Source of the DNA: Leifsonia sp. C5G2
GTDB lineage: Bacteria; Actinomycetota; Actinomycetes; Actinomycetales; Microbacteriaceae
NCBI RefSeq assembly: GCF_013359685.1
Contig: NZ_JABFMV010000009.1
Coordinates: 1-64,000, forward strand
Direction: 5' to 3'
Length of the DNA stretch: 64,000 nucleotides
Shown: one piece after another, positions 56,983 to 64,000 of the stretch
How positions within the stretch are numbered: position 1 is the first letter of the stretch
Layout of the letters: each line of letters opens with the position of its first letter
Program-made: the position numbers and the translations under genes
The notes under the pieces: generated by a model
Told to the model about the DNA's origin: nothing
What the model saw: only the letters and a program-made list of their open reading frames with translations
Database searches by the model: none

Positions 56983-57474
56983 ATGGCCGAATACGACGTC
57001 GTCATCGAGATCCCCAAGGGGAGCCGCAACAAGTACGAGGTGGACCACGAGACCGGTCGCGTCTACCTCGACCGGGTACTGTTCACGAGCTTCGTGTACC
57101 CGACCGACTACGGCTTCTTCGAGAACACCCTGGGCGACGACGGCGACCCGCTGGACGCGCTCGTGCTGCTCGAGTACCCGGTCTTCCCGGGCGTCGGCGT
57201 CAAGGTGCGCCCGGTCGCCGTGCTCAACATGAGCGACGAGGCGGGCGGCGACGCGAAGATCATCGCCGTGCCGTACAAGGACCCGCGCTGGCAGCACATC
57301 CAGGATGTGAACGACATCCCGGAGCAGACCCGCAAGGAGATCGAGCACTTCTTCGCCCGCTACAAGGACCTCGAGCCGGGCAAATTCGTCAACATCGAGG
57401 GCTGGGGCGACGCGGCCGAGGCCGACTCGCTCGTGCAGAAGGCGATCGCGAAGCTCGCCGCCGAGGGCCACTGA
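56983..57474 (+). CDS. ppa: Inorganic pyrophosphatase
   Basis: A 163-residue family I pyrophosphatase with the signature [11 protein letters not shown] and acidic metal ligands in [14 protein letters not shown] site precedes the ATG. Confidence 0.97.
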   Translation: MAEYDVVIEIPKGSRNKYEVDHETGRVYLDRVLFTSFVYPTDYGFFENTLGDDGDPLDALVLLEYPVFPGVGVKVRPVAVLNMSDEAGGDAKIIAVPYKDPRWQHIQDVNDIPEQTRKEIEHFFARYKDLEPGKFVNIEGWGDAAEADSLVQKAIAKLAAEGH

Positions 57475-57501
57475 CCCTCCCAGGGCCCGGCCCCAAGCCA
57501 A

Positions 57502-57558
57502 CAGCTCCGGACTTTTACGACCGATCCACGCGGATTCGGTCGAAAAAGTCCGGAGCTG
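57502..57558. terminator. Long inverted repeat between ppa and the NlpC/P60 gene
   Basis: Two 23-bp arms, CAGCTCCGGACTTTT(A)CGACCGA and its complement, differ at one base and enclose an 11-nt loop. T-rich stretches lie inside the arms. Located between convergent genes, it can serve as a two-way terminator, though it is longer than usual and may be a dispersed palindromic repeat. Confidence 0.6.
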
Positions 57559-57581
57559 ATTGCGTTGCGCGGGTGGCGGGA

Positions 57582-58883
57582 TCAGGCGCTGGGGCGCGCG
57601 ACCAGGCGGTAGGGCGAACCCCAGACCGACTGGATCTTGACCACGTCGCCCTCGGTGGGAGCCGCGATCATCATGCCGCCGCCGATGTAGATGCCGACGT
57701 GGTAGAAGTCACCGGGCCCCGAGCCCCAGAAGATCAGGTCGCCGGCCTGCTTGGCGCCGTACGAGACCAGCTGGCCCCGGTTCGCCGCCGTGTAGTACTG
57801 GTTGTTCACCGAGTGGGAGCCGATGTAGAGGCCGGCGTAGCCGTAGGCCTTCATCGTGAGGCCGGAGCAGTCGTAGCCGGTCGGGCCCTCGCCGCCGAAG
57901 ATGTACGGCTTGCCGAGCTGGGCGCGCGCGTACGAGATCGCGGTGTCGACGACGTTCCCGTTCGGAGCCGCCGGCGCCGACGGGGCGCTGCCGCCCCCTC
58001 CGCCGCCGCTCGGCGCGGAGCCGCCGCCGGAGTTCTGCTGCTGCTGTTGCTGCGCCTGCTGACGGCGCTGCTCCTCTTCGGCGGCCTTGCGCGCCGCCTC
58101 CTGCTGCTGCCGGATCTGCTCGCCCTGGAGGTACGCGGCCTCGGTCTGGGCGGAGGTGTTCTTGAGCGTGGCCAGCTGGGCGACGAGCTCTGTCGACTTC
58201 TGCTGCTGGGTCGCCAGCGCGGACTGCGCCGCGGCCTGCGCGGACTGAGCCGCGGCCAGGGCCTTGTCGGCCTCCGTCGCGAGCGACTCGCGCTCGGTCT
58301 TGGCCGCCTTCGCCTGGGCGGTGAGCGCATCCGCCGTGTTCTTGTCCTTCGTCGCCTGGTCGTAGACGGCCTTCGACTGCTCGGTCAGCTTGCTCATCGT
58401 GCCGAGCTGGAACAGCAGCTTGTCCGCCGCCGAGCCGGATCCGCCGCCCTTGAGCATCAGGTCGGTGGTGACATCTCCTCCGCCCGACTTGGCGAGGTGC
58501 GACGCGAGGAGTCCTGCGCGCATCTTCGACGTCTTGGCCTTGGCCGCGGCGTCGGTCGCCTGCTTCTGGAGGTCGTTCGCCTTCGCCGTCGCCGTGTCCA
58601 GCGCGTCCTTCGCCTGGAAGTAGGCCTCCGCCGCCTTCTCGGAGGCGATGCGAGCCGAGTCCACGCTCGACTGCAGGTTGCCGATGAGCGTCGTGATGTT
58701 GTCGATCATCGCCTGCTGGTTGGCGACGTTGCTCTTCGCCTGCTGGACGTCGTTCCACGACGGGTAGTCGACCGCCTGCGCGGGGGTGACGATGCCGATG
58801 GATGCCGTGACAGCGCCCATGACGCCCGCCCCGATGGCAAGCCCGGGGCGCACCCGGCCGGTCTTCTCGTTCGCGTCAGCCAA
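57582..58883 (-). CDS. Secreted NlpC/P60 peptidoglycan hydrolase
   Basis: A 433-residue cell-wall peptidase. It has a signal peptide (residues 1-38), a long coiled-coil region rich in Ala/Gln/Lys (40-280), a Gly/Ser/Pro linker and a C-terminal NlpC/P60 domain with catalytic Cys in GYDCSGLT and His in FYHVGIYIG. The architecture is that of RipA-like proteins. Its mature N-terminus (DYPSWNDVQQAKSN) is closely similar to that of the upstream M23 protein, and the two genes overlap by 8 nt. Confidence 0.92.
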   Translation of the reverse strand: MADANEKTGRVRPGLAIGAGVMGAVTASIGIVTPAQAVDYPSWNDVQQAKSNVANQQAMIDNITTLIGNLQSSVDSARIASEKAAEAYFQAKDALDTATAKANDLQKQATDAAAKAKTSKMRAGLLASHLAKSGGGDVTTDLMLKGGGSGSAADKLLFQLGTMSKLTEQSKAVYDQATKDKNTADALTAQAKAAKTERESLATEADKALAAAQSAQAAAQSALATQQQKSTELVAQLATLKNTSAQTEAAYLQGEQIRQQQEAARKAAEEEQRRQQAQQQQQQNSGGGSAPSGGGGGGSAPSAPAAPNGNVVDTAISYARAQLGKPYIFGGEGPTGYDCSGLTMKAYGYAGLYIGSHSVNNQYYTAANRGQLVSYGAKQAGDLIFWGSGPGDFYHVGIYIGGGMMIAAPTEGDVVKIQSVWGSPYRLVARPSA

Positions 58884-60147
58884 GGGGTGCCTGCCTGTCT
58901 CTCATGAAGGGGATTCCGTCGATCTTGGTCCCGTTGACGCGCACCTCGTAGTGGAGGTGGCAGCCGGTGGACGCACCGGTCGTGCCGACGCGCGCGATGG
59001 GCTGGCCTGCGCCGACGCTCTGGCCGATGCCCACGAGGATGCCGCCGTTGCGGATGTGGGCGTAGCCGGTCTCGATGCCGCCGCCGTTGTCGATGAGCAC
59101 GAAGTTGCCGTAGGACCCACTGGGACCCGCGTAGATCACGGTGCCGTCGTGCGCGGCGTAGATGGGCGAGTTGCAGCCGGCGCCGATGTCGATGCCGAGG
59201 TGGTAGGTGCTGCCGACCCCGCCGGGCGACGGGCGGGCGCCGAACCCGTCGGTGATGGGGCCACCGGCCGGCACGGCCCAGCCCTGCGGGCCGACCGTTC
59301 CGCCGGGGAGCCCTGCCGAGGCGCGGGCCGCTGCCGCCGCTGCCGCTGCGGCGACGCCCGCCTCGTAGCCGGAGACCACCTTCGTGGTGGTGTCCTTCAG
59401 CGCGGCGAGCTGAGCCTGCATCACGACGATCTGCTTCTGCTGCTCGGCCAGCTTGTCCTGCGCCGCCTTGGCCGCGACGATCGCGGCCTGCATCGCCGCG
59501 TCGGCCGCGACCTTCAGCTTCTCGCGGGCGGCCTTGGCGTCGTCCGCCTTGAGCGCCAGCGCCTTCGCGGTGTTCTGGGCGGTCTTGGCGTCGGCGTAGA
59601 CCTTGTTGGACTGCTCGACGAGCTTGGACATGCTGCCGAGGTCGGACAGCAGGCGTTCGGGGCTGGTCGACGTCGCGTTGTTCCCGCTCAGGAACAGGTT
59701 GGCGGACAGGTTGCGGCCACCGGTGCGGTACAGCTGGGCGGCGAGCTTGCCCGCCTGCGTGCTGGCGTCGTCCGCCTTCTTCTGGCTCGCGGCGGCCTGC
59801 GACTCGAGGTCGAGCGCCTTCATGGTCGCCGTGTCGAGGGCCTCCTGCGCGGCCTGCAGCTCCTCGCCGCGCTTGACGGCCTCCGCCTGCGTGTCGGAGA
59901 CCTCCTGCTTCAGCTGGCCGATGAGGTCGTTGATGCGGGTCACCTGCGCTGAGGCGGCCGCTTCGTTCGCCTTGGCGTTCTGGACGTCCTGCCAGCTGGG
60001 GTAGTCGGCATAGGCGGGCGCCGCAACCGAGCCCACGGCGGTGACGACGGCGATGGCGAGGGCGGCCAGGGCACCACGGAGCAGCCGGCGGCGACCGCCT
60101 GCCGGCGCGATCGGGAGGACCGTCCTGCTGGTTCTCTGGCGTCTCAT
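58876..60147 (-). CDS. Secreted M23 metallopeptidase
   Basis: A 423-residue cell-wall peptidase with a signal peptide ending near AYA, a coiled-coil region beginning DYPSWQDVQNAKAN, a Gly-rich linker and a C-terminal LytM/M23 domain (HLGIDIG and HLHYEV zinc ligands). The ATG at 60147 gives a standard basic signal peptide start (MRRQRTS); a GTG 15 codons upstream is less likely. Three spaced GTGAC repeats lie upstream. Confidence 0.92.
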   Translation of the reverse strand: MRRQRTSRTVLPIAPAGGRRRLLRGALAALAIAVVTAVGSVAAPAYADYPSWQDVQNAKANEAAASAQVTRINDLIGQLKQEVSDTQAEAVKRGEELQAAQEALDTATMKALDLESQAAASQKKADDASTQAGKLAAQLYRTGGRNLSANLFLSGNNATSTSPERLLSDLGSMSKLVEQSNKVYADAKTAQNTAKALALKADDAKAAREKLKVAADAAMQAAIVAAKAAQDKLAEQQKQIVVMQAQLAALKDTTTKVVSGYEAGVAAAAAAAAARASAGLPGGTVGPQGWAVPAGGPITDGFGARPSPGGVGSTYHLGIDIGAGCNSPIYAAHDGTVIYAGPSGSYGNFVLIDNGGGIETGYAHIRNGGILVGIGQSVGAGQPIARVGTTGASTGCHLHYEVRVNGTKIDGIPFMRDRQAPLG

Positions 60148-60183
60148 GGTGTTCTCGACCCGCTCACTTCTGAATCCACATTC

Positions 60184-60206
60184 GTCACACACGTCACATC
60201 AGTCAC
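60184..60206 (-). promoter_or_regulatory. GTGAC direct repeats upstream of the M23 gene
   Basis: GTGAC occurs three times on the minus strand with an exact 9-bp period (60202-60206, 60193-60197, 60184-60188), just downstream of a TTGACA. Such repeats upstream of cell-wall hydrolases recall sites of the response regulator MtrA; the link is inferred. Confidence 0.45.
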
Positions 60207-60498
60207 CCTGTCAACAGGCGCAACTCTACCAAGGAGGGTCCGGGACACCCAGCGTCGGGCGGCCGGAATCGGTCGAAGGTGGCGTGCCGGCGCACGGGCG
60301 GCCGGGGGACCGCCTGGGCCGCAGACTATGGCGAGGACCCGCGCTGACCGGGTATTCAGCAGGGGCGTTGCGAGAAGCGAGACATCCTCGATGCAACCGA
60401 CCCGCCCGGGATCCGAGGCCGATTCGCATTCTCGCGCGCACTTCCGTATGCTTATGCGTCGGTGGTCATCGGAAAGCGAAAGCGATTCGGGACGATCC

Positions 60499-60571
60499 GG
60501 CCCCATCGTTTAGCGGCCTAGGACGCCGCCCTTTCACGGCGGTAGCACGGGTTCGAATCCCGTTGGGGTCA
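60499..60571 (+). tRNA. tRNA-Glu(TTC)
   Basis: The acceptor stem GGCCCCA/TGGGGTC, anticodon stem-loop CCGCC-CTTTCAC-GGCGG (anticodon TTC) and T-arm GGGTTCGAATCCC are visible. No CCA is encoded. Confidence 0.95.
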
Positions 60572-60613
60572 CGTCCAACGGACGCCACTACAATTCAAAA
60601 AGCACCACAATAA

Positions 60614-60690
60614 GGCCCTGTAGCGCAGTTGGTTAGCGTGCCGCCCTGTCACGGCGGAGGTCGCGGGTTCAAGTCCCGTCAGGGTCGCCA
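60614..60690 (+). tRNA. tRNA-Asp(GTC)
   Basis: The acceptor stem GGCCCTG/CAGGGTC, anticodon loop CTGTCAC (anticodon GTC), T-arm and an encoded CCA are present. Confidence 0.95.
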
Positions 60691-60697
60691 CGGCGAC

Positions 60698-60721
60698 AAG
60701 CCCTTCCATCCGGAAGGGCTT
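60698..60721 (+). terminator. Hairpin after tRNA-Asp
   Basis: AAGCCCTTCC-ATCC-GGAAGGGCTT is a perfect 10-bp hairpin starting 8 nt after the tRNA-Asp CCA end. It is followed by CCGTCT rather than a T-run. Confidence 0.55.
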
Positions 60722-60766
60722 CCGTCTATGGCCGCTGCTCGCAGCGGCCCGCCGCCTCGGCGGCAC

Positions 60767-60842
60767 GGCTCTGTAGCTCAGTTGGTAGAGCGTTCGACTG
60801 AAAATCGAAAGGTCACCGGATCGATGCCGGTCGGAGCCACCA
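60767..60842 (+). tRNA. tRNA-Phe(GAA)
   Basis: The acceptor stem GGCTCTG/CGGAGCC (one wobble pair), anticodon loop CTGAAAA (anticodon GAA), T-arm and an encoded CCA are present. Confidence 0.95.
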
Positions 60843-60848
60843 AGAAAA

Positions 60849-60884
60849 CCCCCGGTTCACTCAGGAATCCGGGGGTTTGTTCTT
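60849..60884 (+). terminator. Terminator after tRNA-Phe
   Basis: CCCCCGG and CCGGGGG arms with a 13-nt loop are followed by TTTGTTCTT, ending the tRNA-Glu/Asp/Phe transcript. Confidence 0.8.
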
Positions 60885-61056
60885 GATCGGGCGACACCGC
60901 CGGAGCAGCGTTGAGGACGTTCGACCACAACTGATTCCGCCGCCTCGGCATCGAGTGCCACGGACGGGAATGGGCGGCGGGCGACCATTCCGCGCGACCG
61001 CGGGTCGCTGATCGCCGCCAGCCGACTGCGCCGATTCCGACAGCATGGTTGGTCGC

Positions 61057-61440
61057 TCAGTACAGGGCGGCGACGTCCGACGACGACATGGCGAGCATTG
61101 CGCCTCCCTCGGCGACACGCTCATCATCACGCCAGAGGCCGCGCTCGGAAAGCACGACGAGCCGGCGACGCTCGGGGAGTTGCAGCCAATCGCGATGGTC
61201 CTCGACCAAGGCGATCTGCCCCTTGCCATACCAACGGGCCAGCGCGCGTAACAGGTACCCCTCCCCCGCCGTGCTCGGTCGCAACTGGACAAGGGCCACA
61301 GTATTGCCTGCGCGCAAAGCCGCAACGCAATGCCGGCGCAGCAGAGATTCAGGGATGTTCGGCCCCACCACCAGAATCACTGAACCGGTCCCCGCCCTGC
61401 GCCTCCTGCTCGCCTGTCGGGCGCCCTCCTCGCGCAACAC
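61057..61440 (-). CDS. Hypothetical protein
   Basis: A 127-residue open frame with an alternating strand-helix pattern (VILVVGPNIPESLLRRH, then NTVALVQLRP and RLVVLSERG) that looks like a small alpha-beta domain. No family is recognised. Long competing frames exist on the plus strand, so the call is moderate. Confidence 0.45.
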   Translation of the reverse strand: MLREEGARQASRRRRAGTGSVILVVGPNIPESLLRRHCVAALRAGNTVALVQLRPSTAGEGYLLRALARWYGKGQIALVEDHRDWLQLPERRRLVVLSERGLWRDDERVAEGGAMLAMSSSDVAALY

Positions 61441-61630
61441 GATGCCCCCCTTCCTCGTCCACGGACATGTCGATCACGGAAACCCTGCGTCTCGTGCACG
61501 CCCGGCGCCGAGGGCCGGAAGTCCCGCAACTCTCTCAGGTGACGAAGGGACTTTCTGCTCTTCGATTCAGGCCGAGGATCCACGAGCCTGCCGGGGAACG
61601 CATCAGCGGCGAACCGACAGAGGAGGCAGC

Positions 61631-61936
61631 GTGGTCGACACCGACACGGTGCTACAAGAGCCCGTGACACTGGTGCTGGAAGAGGGCATACCGGCCCGGC
61701 TGGACTGGCACGATGTCCGTTACTACCCCGACCGACCGCCACTTCCCCGCGGGAGGATGCTGTTCACCCGTGACAACGACGACCCCCTCCCGACATTCGT
61801 CACCGGATGGCAGCTGACGGCCAGTTCCATCGAGGGCGACTCCCACGTGTTCGTGGTCATCAGCGGAAATGGGGGCAGATGGTGGTTGACCGACCTCGAC
61901 CCCGACGAGGCCGGCACCTCAGCGGGACCCGCCTGA
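61631..61936 (+). CDS. Small hypothetical protein
   Basis: A 101-residue frame from a GTG preceded by AGGAGG at 61621. The sequence (EGIPARLDWHDVRYYPDRP, then GGRWWLTDLD) has a Trp-rich beta pattern with some resemblance to DUF6504-like proteins. Function unknown. Confidence 0.55.
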   Translation: MVDTDTVLQEPVTLVLEEGIPARLDWHDVRYYPDRPPLPRGRMLFTRDNDDPLPTFVTGWQLTASSIEGDSHVFVVISGNGGRWWLTDLDPDEAGTSAGPA

Positions 61937-62093
61937 ACTCTCACGTTCCTTCCCGAGTATCGCGGGACCAAGGACCCTGCTGCGCCGTTGCTCGCCCGTC
62001 TTGGCTCGCGGCAAGTCATGCAGAGCAATGCAGGCGAGACGACCGGGTCATGCCGGTGCTGGACGCGCTTCCGCACGGCGAGAGGGGGAGTTC

Positions 62094-62336
62094 ATGCTTC
62101 ACGAAGTCAGAAGTTTCGTGCGCTCAGAGCATCGTTACACGCTCTACGAGGGTGGGTCGTGGGTGTTGTTCGAAGACCACGACGAGTACGCCGAGGAGAT
62201 CGGCACGATCTCACGATCGAACGGCATGTACGCGACGCAGTCCCGCTCCCACCCGCAACTTCGGGTGACATGCCCCACATTGGACCAGGCCGTGGAGACC
62301 GTGGTCACCATTCACGAAACGGGAGGAAAGCCGTGA
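62094..62336 (+). CDS. Small hypothetical protein
   Basis: An 80-residue frame with a strong ribosome-binding site (AGAGGGGGAG) before the ATG. The sequence starts MLHEVRSFVRSEHRYTLYEG and appears mostly beta-stranded and acidic. No family is recognised. It overlaps the decayed SOUL fragment on the other strand. Confidence 0.55.
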   Translation: MLHEVRSFVRSEHRYTLYEGGSWVLFEDHDEYAEEIGTISRSNGMYATQSRSHPQLRVTCPTLDQAVETVVTIHETGGKP

Positions 62337-62508
62337 CGCACCATGCGTTGTGGCGCAGGAACCATGGCATGAATAGCGGGTCGAAGCGCGCGAACCGCGG
62401 TGGTCCAAGGGGGGTCATGCCCGCTTCCGCCACGGTGCAGGGAGGGTATCGCCCCACCTCGAACCCGGCGTACCTCCGCAGAACCTCGTACGGCTGTTGT
62501 TCCGTCAC
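62305..62508 (-). pseudogene. Remnant of a SOUL/HEBP heme-binding protein gene
   Basis: The minus-strand frame from a GTG at 62508 starts TEQQPYEVLRRYAGFEVGRY, typical of the N-terminus of actinobacterial SOUL-family proteins. After about 30 residues it jumps to ARFDPLFMPWFLRHNAW, which matches their C-terminal signature. The middle, more than 100 residues, is missing in frame, and the last residues diverge. It is very probably an inactive deletion derivative. Confidence 0.6.
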
Positions 62509-62656
62509 CGCCTCTGCGGCGATACGCACGCCCGCGCATCCAGAACCGGATGTCATGTGCGGACGGCTCCGGCACAGCGAGGCGCGGTGACGGCGCGGGG
62601 GCTCATGGGCCCTTGGGCCCTGTCCTCGTCCGCCCTTCCGACGTTCTCGTTAATCC

Positions 62657-64000
62657 ATGACCATAGAGAGCGGCACCGGCGTGTCGCGCACCATCCGCAA
62701 GGATCTCGTCGGCCTTCGCGTGGTCCCCAACCTTCTCGACTATGAAGCCGCCTATGACTCATTCGATTGGGACAACGAGCGCCGCCGGCTGTCGGGGTTA
62801 CCCGGCGGCGGCCTCAACATCGCTTACGAAGCCGTCGACCGCCATGCCGCCGGTCCCAAGGGGGCGAGGGACGCACTCAGATTCATCCGCGGCGACGGAA
62901 CGGTCGAGACGACCAGCTTCGCTCAGCTGGCCGAACGCACGAACCGATTCGCGAGCGTCCTCCGGGCGCTCGGCATCCAGCGCGGGGATCGCGTCTTCTC
63001 GCTTCTCGGTCGCAGGCCCGAGCTGTATACGGCAGCCCTCGGTACGTTGAAGAACGGAAGCGTGTTCTGCCCCCTGTTCTCGGCATTCGGCCCGGAGCCG
63101 ATCAAGCAGCGTTTGACGCTCGGGACTGGACGCGTTCTCGTGACCACGCTCGCGGCCTACCGCAAGAAGGTAGCTGCGCTGCGGGCGTCGCTTCCGGCCC
63201 TCACCCACATTCTGATCGTCGACGGCAACGGTGCCGATCTACCGGACGGTACCCTCGGGCTGCCTGCCCTGATGCTGGGTGCGGACTCCGGCGTCCGGCC
63301 GGTCCGGACCGAACCGGAGGACATGGCCCTCCTCCATTTCACAAGTGGCACGACCGGGCGGCCGAAGGGGGCAGTCCACGTGCACGAAGCCGTCGTGGCT
63401 CACTCCGCGACAGGCCGGCTCGCGCTCGATCTGCACCCGGATGACATCTACTGGTGCACTGCGGACCCCGGATGGGTGACCGGCACGTCCTATGGGATCA
63501 TCGCGCCTCTCGTTCAGGGGGTGACCACAATCGTCGACGAGGAGGAGCTCGACGCCGACCGCTGGTACCGCATTCTCGAGGAGCAGCGCGTCACGGTCTG
63601 GTACACCGCGCCCACCGCGCTTCGCATGCTCATGAGGGCAGGGACCGACCCGATCTCCCGTCACGACCTGTCCGCCCTGCGGTTCGTCGCAAGCGTCGGT
63701 GAGCCGCTGAACCCGGAGGTCGTGCTCTGGGGCGTCGACGCGCTCGGGCTCCCAGTCCACGACAACTGGTGGCAGACCGAGACAGGGGGCATCATGATCG
63801 CGAACCTGCTCGCGTCCGACATCCGGCCCGGTTCGATGGGAAGGCCGCTTCCCGGGATCGTCGCGGCGGTGGGTCGACGCGACGAGACAGGACAGCCCGT
63901 CGTCGAAGATGGAGAGCTCCAGCTGCTCACGGAGCCGGGGGCGGTGGGCGAGCTGGCGCTCCGTCCGGGTTGGCCATCGATGTTTCGCGGGTACCTCGGC
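62657..64000 (+). CDS. acsA: Acetyl-CoA synthetase, partial at window edge
   Basis: The first 448 codons of an acetate-CoA ligase. The AMP-binding motif [17 protein letters not shown] and the [10 protein letters not shown] substrate motif are present. The gene runs off the right edge. It resembles the AcsA-type ligases of Gram-positive bacteria. No strong ribosome-binding site is seen before the ATG at 62657. Confidence 0.9.
   Translation, partial: MTIESGTGVSRTIRKDLVGLRVVPNLLDYEAAYDSFDWDNERRRLSGLPGGGLNIAYEAVDRHAAGPKGARDALRFIRGDGTVETTSFAQLAERTNRFASVLRALGIQRGDRVFSLLGRRPELYTAALGTLKNGSVFCPLFSAFGPEPIKQRLTLGTGRVLVTTLAAYRKKVAALRASLPALTHILIVDGNGADLPDGTLGLPALMLGADSGVRPVRTEPEDMALLHFTSGTTGRPKGAVHVHEAVVAHSATGRLALDLHPDDIYWCTADPGWVTGTSYGIIAPLVQGVTTIVDEEELDADRWYRILEEQRVTVWYTAPTALRMLMRAGTDPISRHDLSALRFVASVGEPLNPEVVLWGVDALGLPVHDNWWQTETGGIMIANLLASDIRPGSMGRPLPGIVAAVGRRDETGQPVVEDGELQLLTEPGAVGELALRPGWPSMFRGYLG

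Overview
The window is high-GC DNA from an actinobacterium, most likely a member of the Microbacteriaceae (Leifsonia-like). The evidence is the codon usage, frequent GTG starts, ATGA/GTGA gene overlaps, a mycothiol-type arsenate reductase repertoire, and a core gene run (radA, clpC, lysS, panC, the fol genes, ftsH, hpt, tilS, ppa) typical of that group. The assignment rests on recognition of gene families, not on a search.

Positions 1 to about 31,058 look like an integrated accessory element; its left end lies outside the window. Its right end abuts the 3' end of a minus-strand tRNA-Ser(CGA) gene (31,058-31,147). From left to right it carries four blocks. (i) An arsenic-resistance island (about 0.35-11 kb): thioredoxin reductase, five separate low-molecular-weight-phosphatase-type arsenate reductase domains (two fused to ArsR DNA-binding domains), two flavoprotein oxidoreductases, an ArsR, an aquaporin-type arsenite channel and an ArsN-like acetyltransferase. 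No Acr3 or ArsB pump is visible. A cadmium/lead-type sub-operon (CmtR-like regulator plus CDF transporter) is embedded; the regulator carries a one-base frameshift. (ii) Small membrane-protein genes and a TetR regulator (11-12.9 kb). (iii) A copper-resistance cluster (13.1-22.6 kb): CopZ, a CPC-type and a CPH-type P1B ATPase, a YHS protein, CsoR, DUF6153 and DUF305 proteins, a Tat-exported multicopper oxidase and a DUF4396 protein, with clear CsoR-type operators upstream of copZ. (iv) A mobility module (23-31 kb): membrane-anchored HNH protein, possible oriT, MobF-type relaxase-helicase, PD-(D/E)xK-like protein, tyrosine integrase and a large uncharacterised membrane protein next to the attachment site. 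No type IV secretion or coupling genes are seen, so the element looks mobilizable rather than self-transmissible.

From 31.2 kb onward the sequence is chromosomal backbone. It holds a GDSL hydrolase, an alpha/beta hydrolase, radA, a YciI protein, a secreted or anchored protein, an N-acetyltransferase, an alkylsulfatase, clpC, a lipoprotein, a pirin, a FitAB/VapBC-type toxin-antitoxin pair and cardiolipin synthase. A long minus-strand run follows: tilS-hpt-ftsH-folE-folP-folB-folK-DUF3180-two PH-domain proteins-DUF2520-panC-lysS, many members of which overlap by 4-17 nt. Next come ppa, a pair of paralogous secreted cell-wall hydrolases (NlpC/P60 and M23), and a tRNA-Glu/Asp/Phe cluster.

The last 3 kb (61-64 kb) contain small hypothetical genes, a decayed SOUL heme-binding gene and the 5' part of an acetyl-CoA synthetase that runs off the window.
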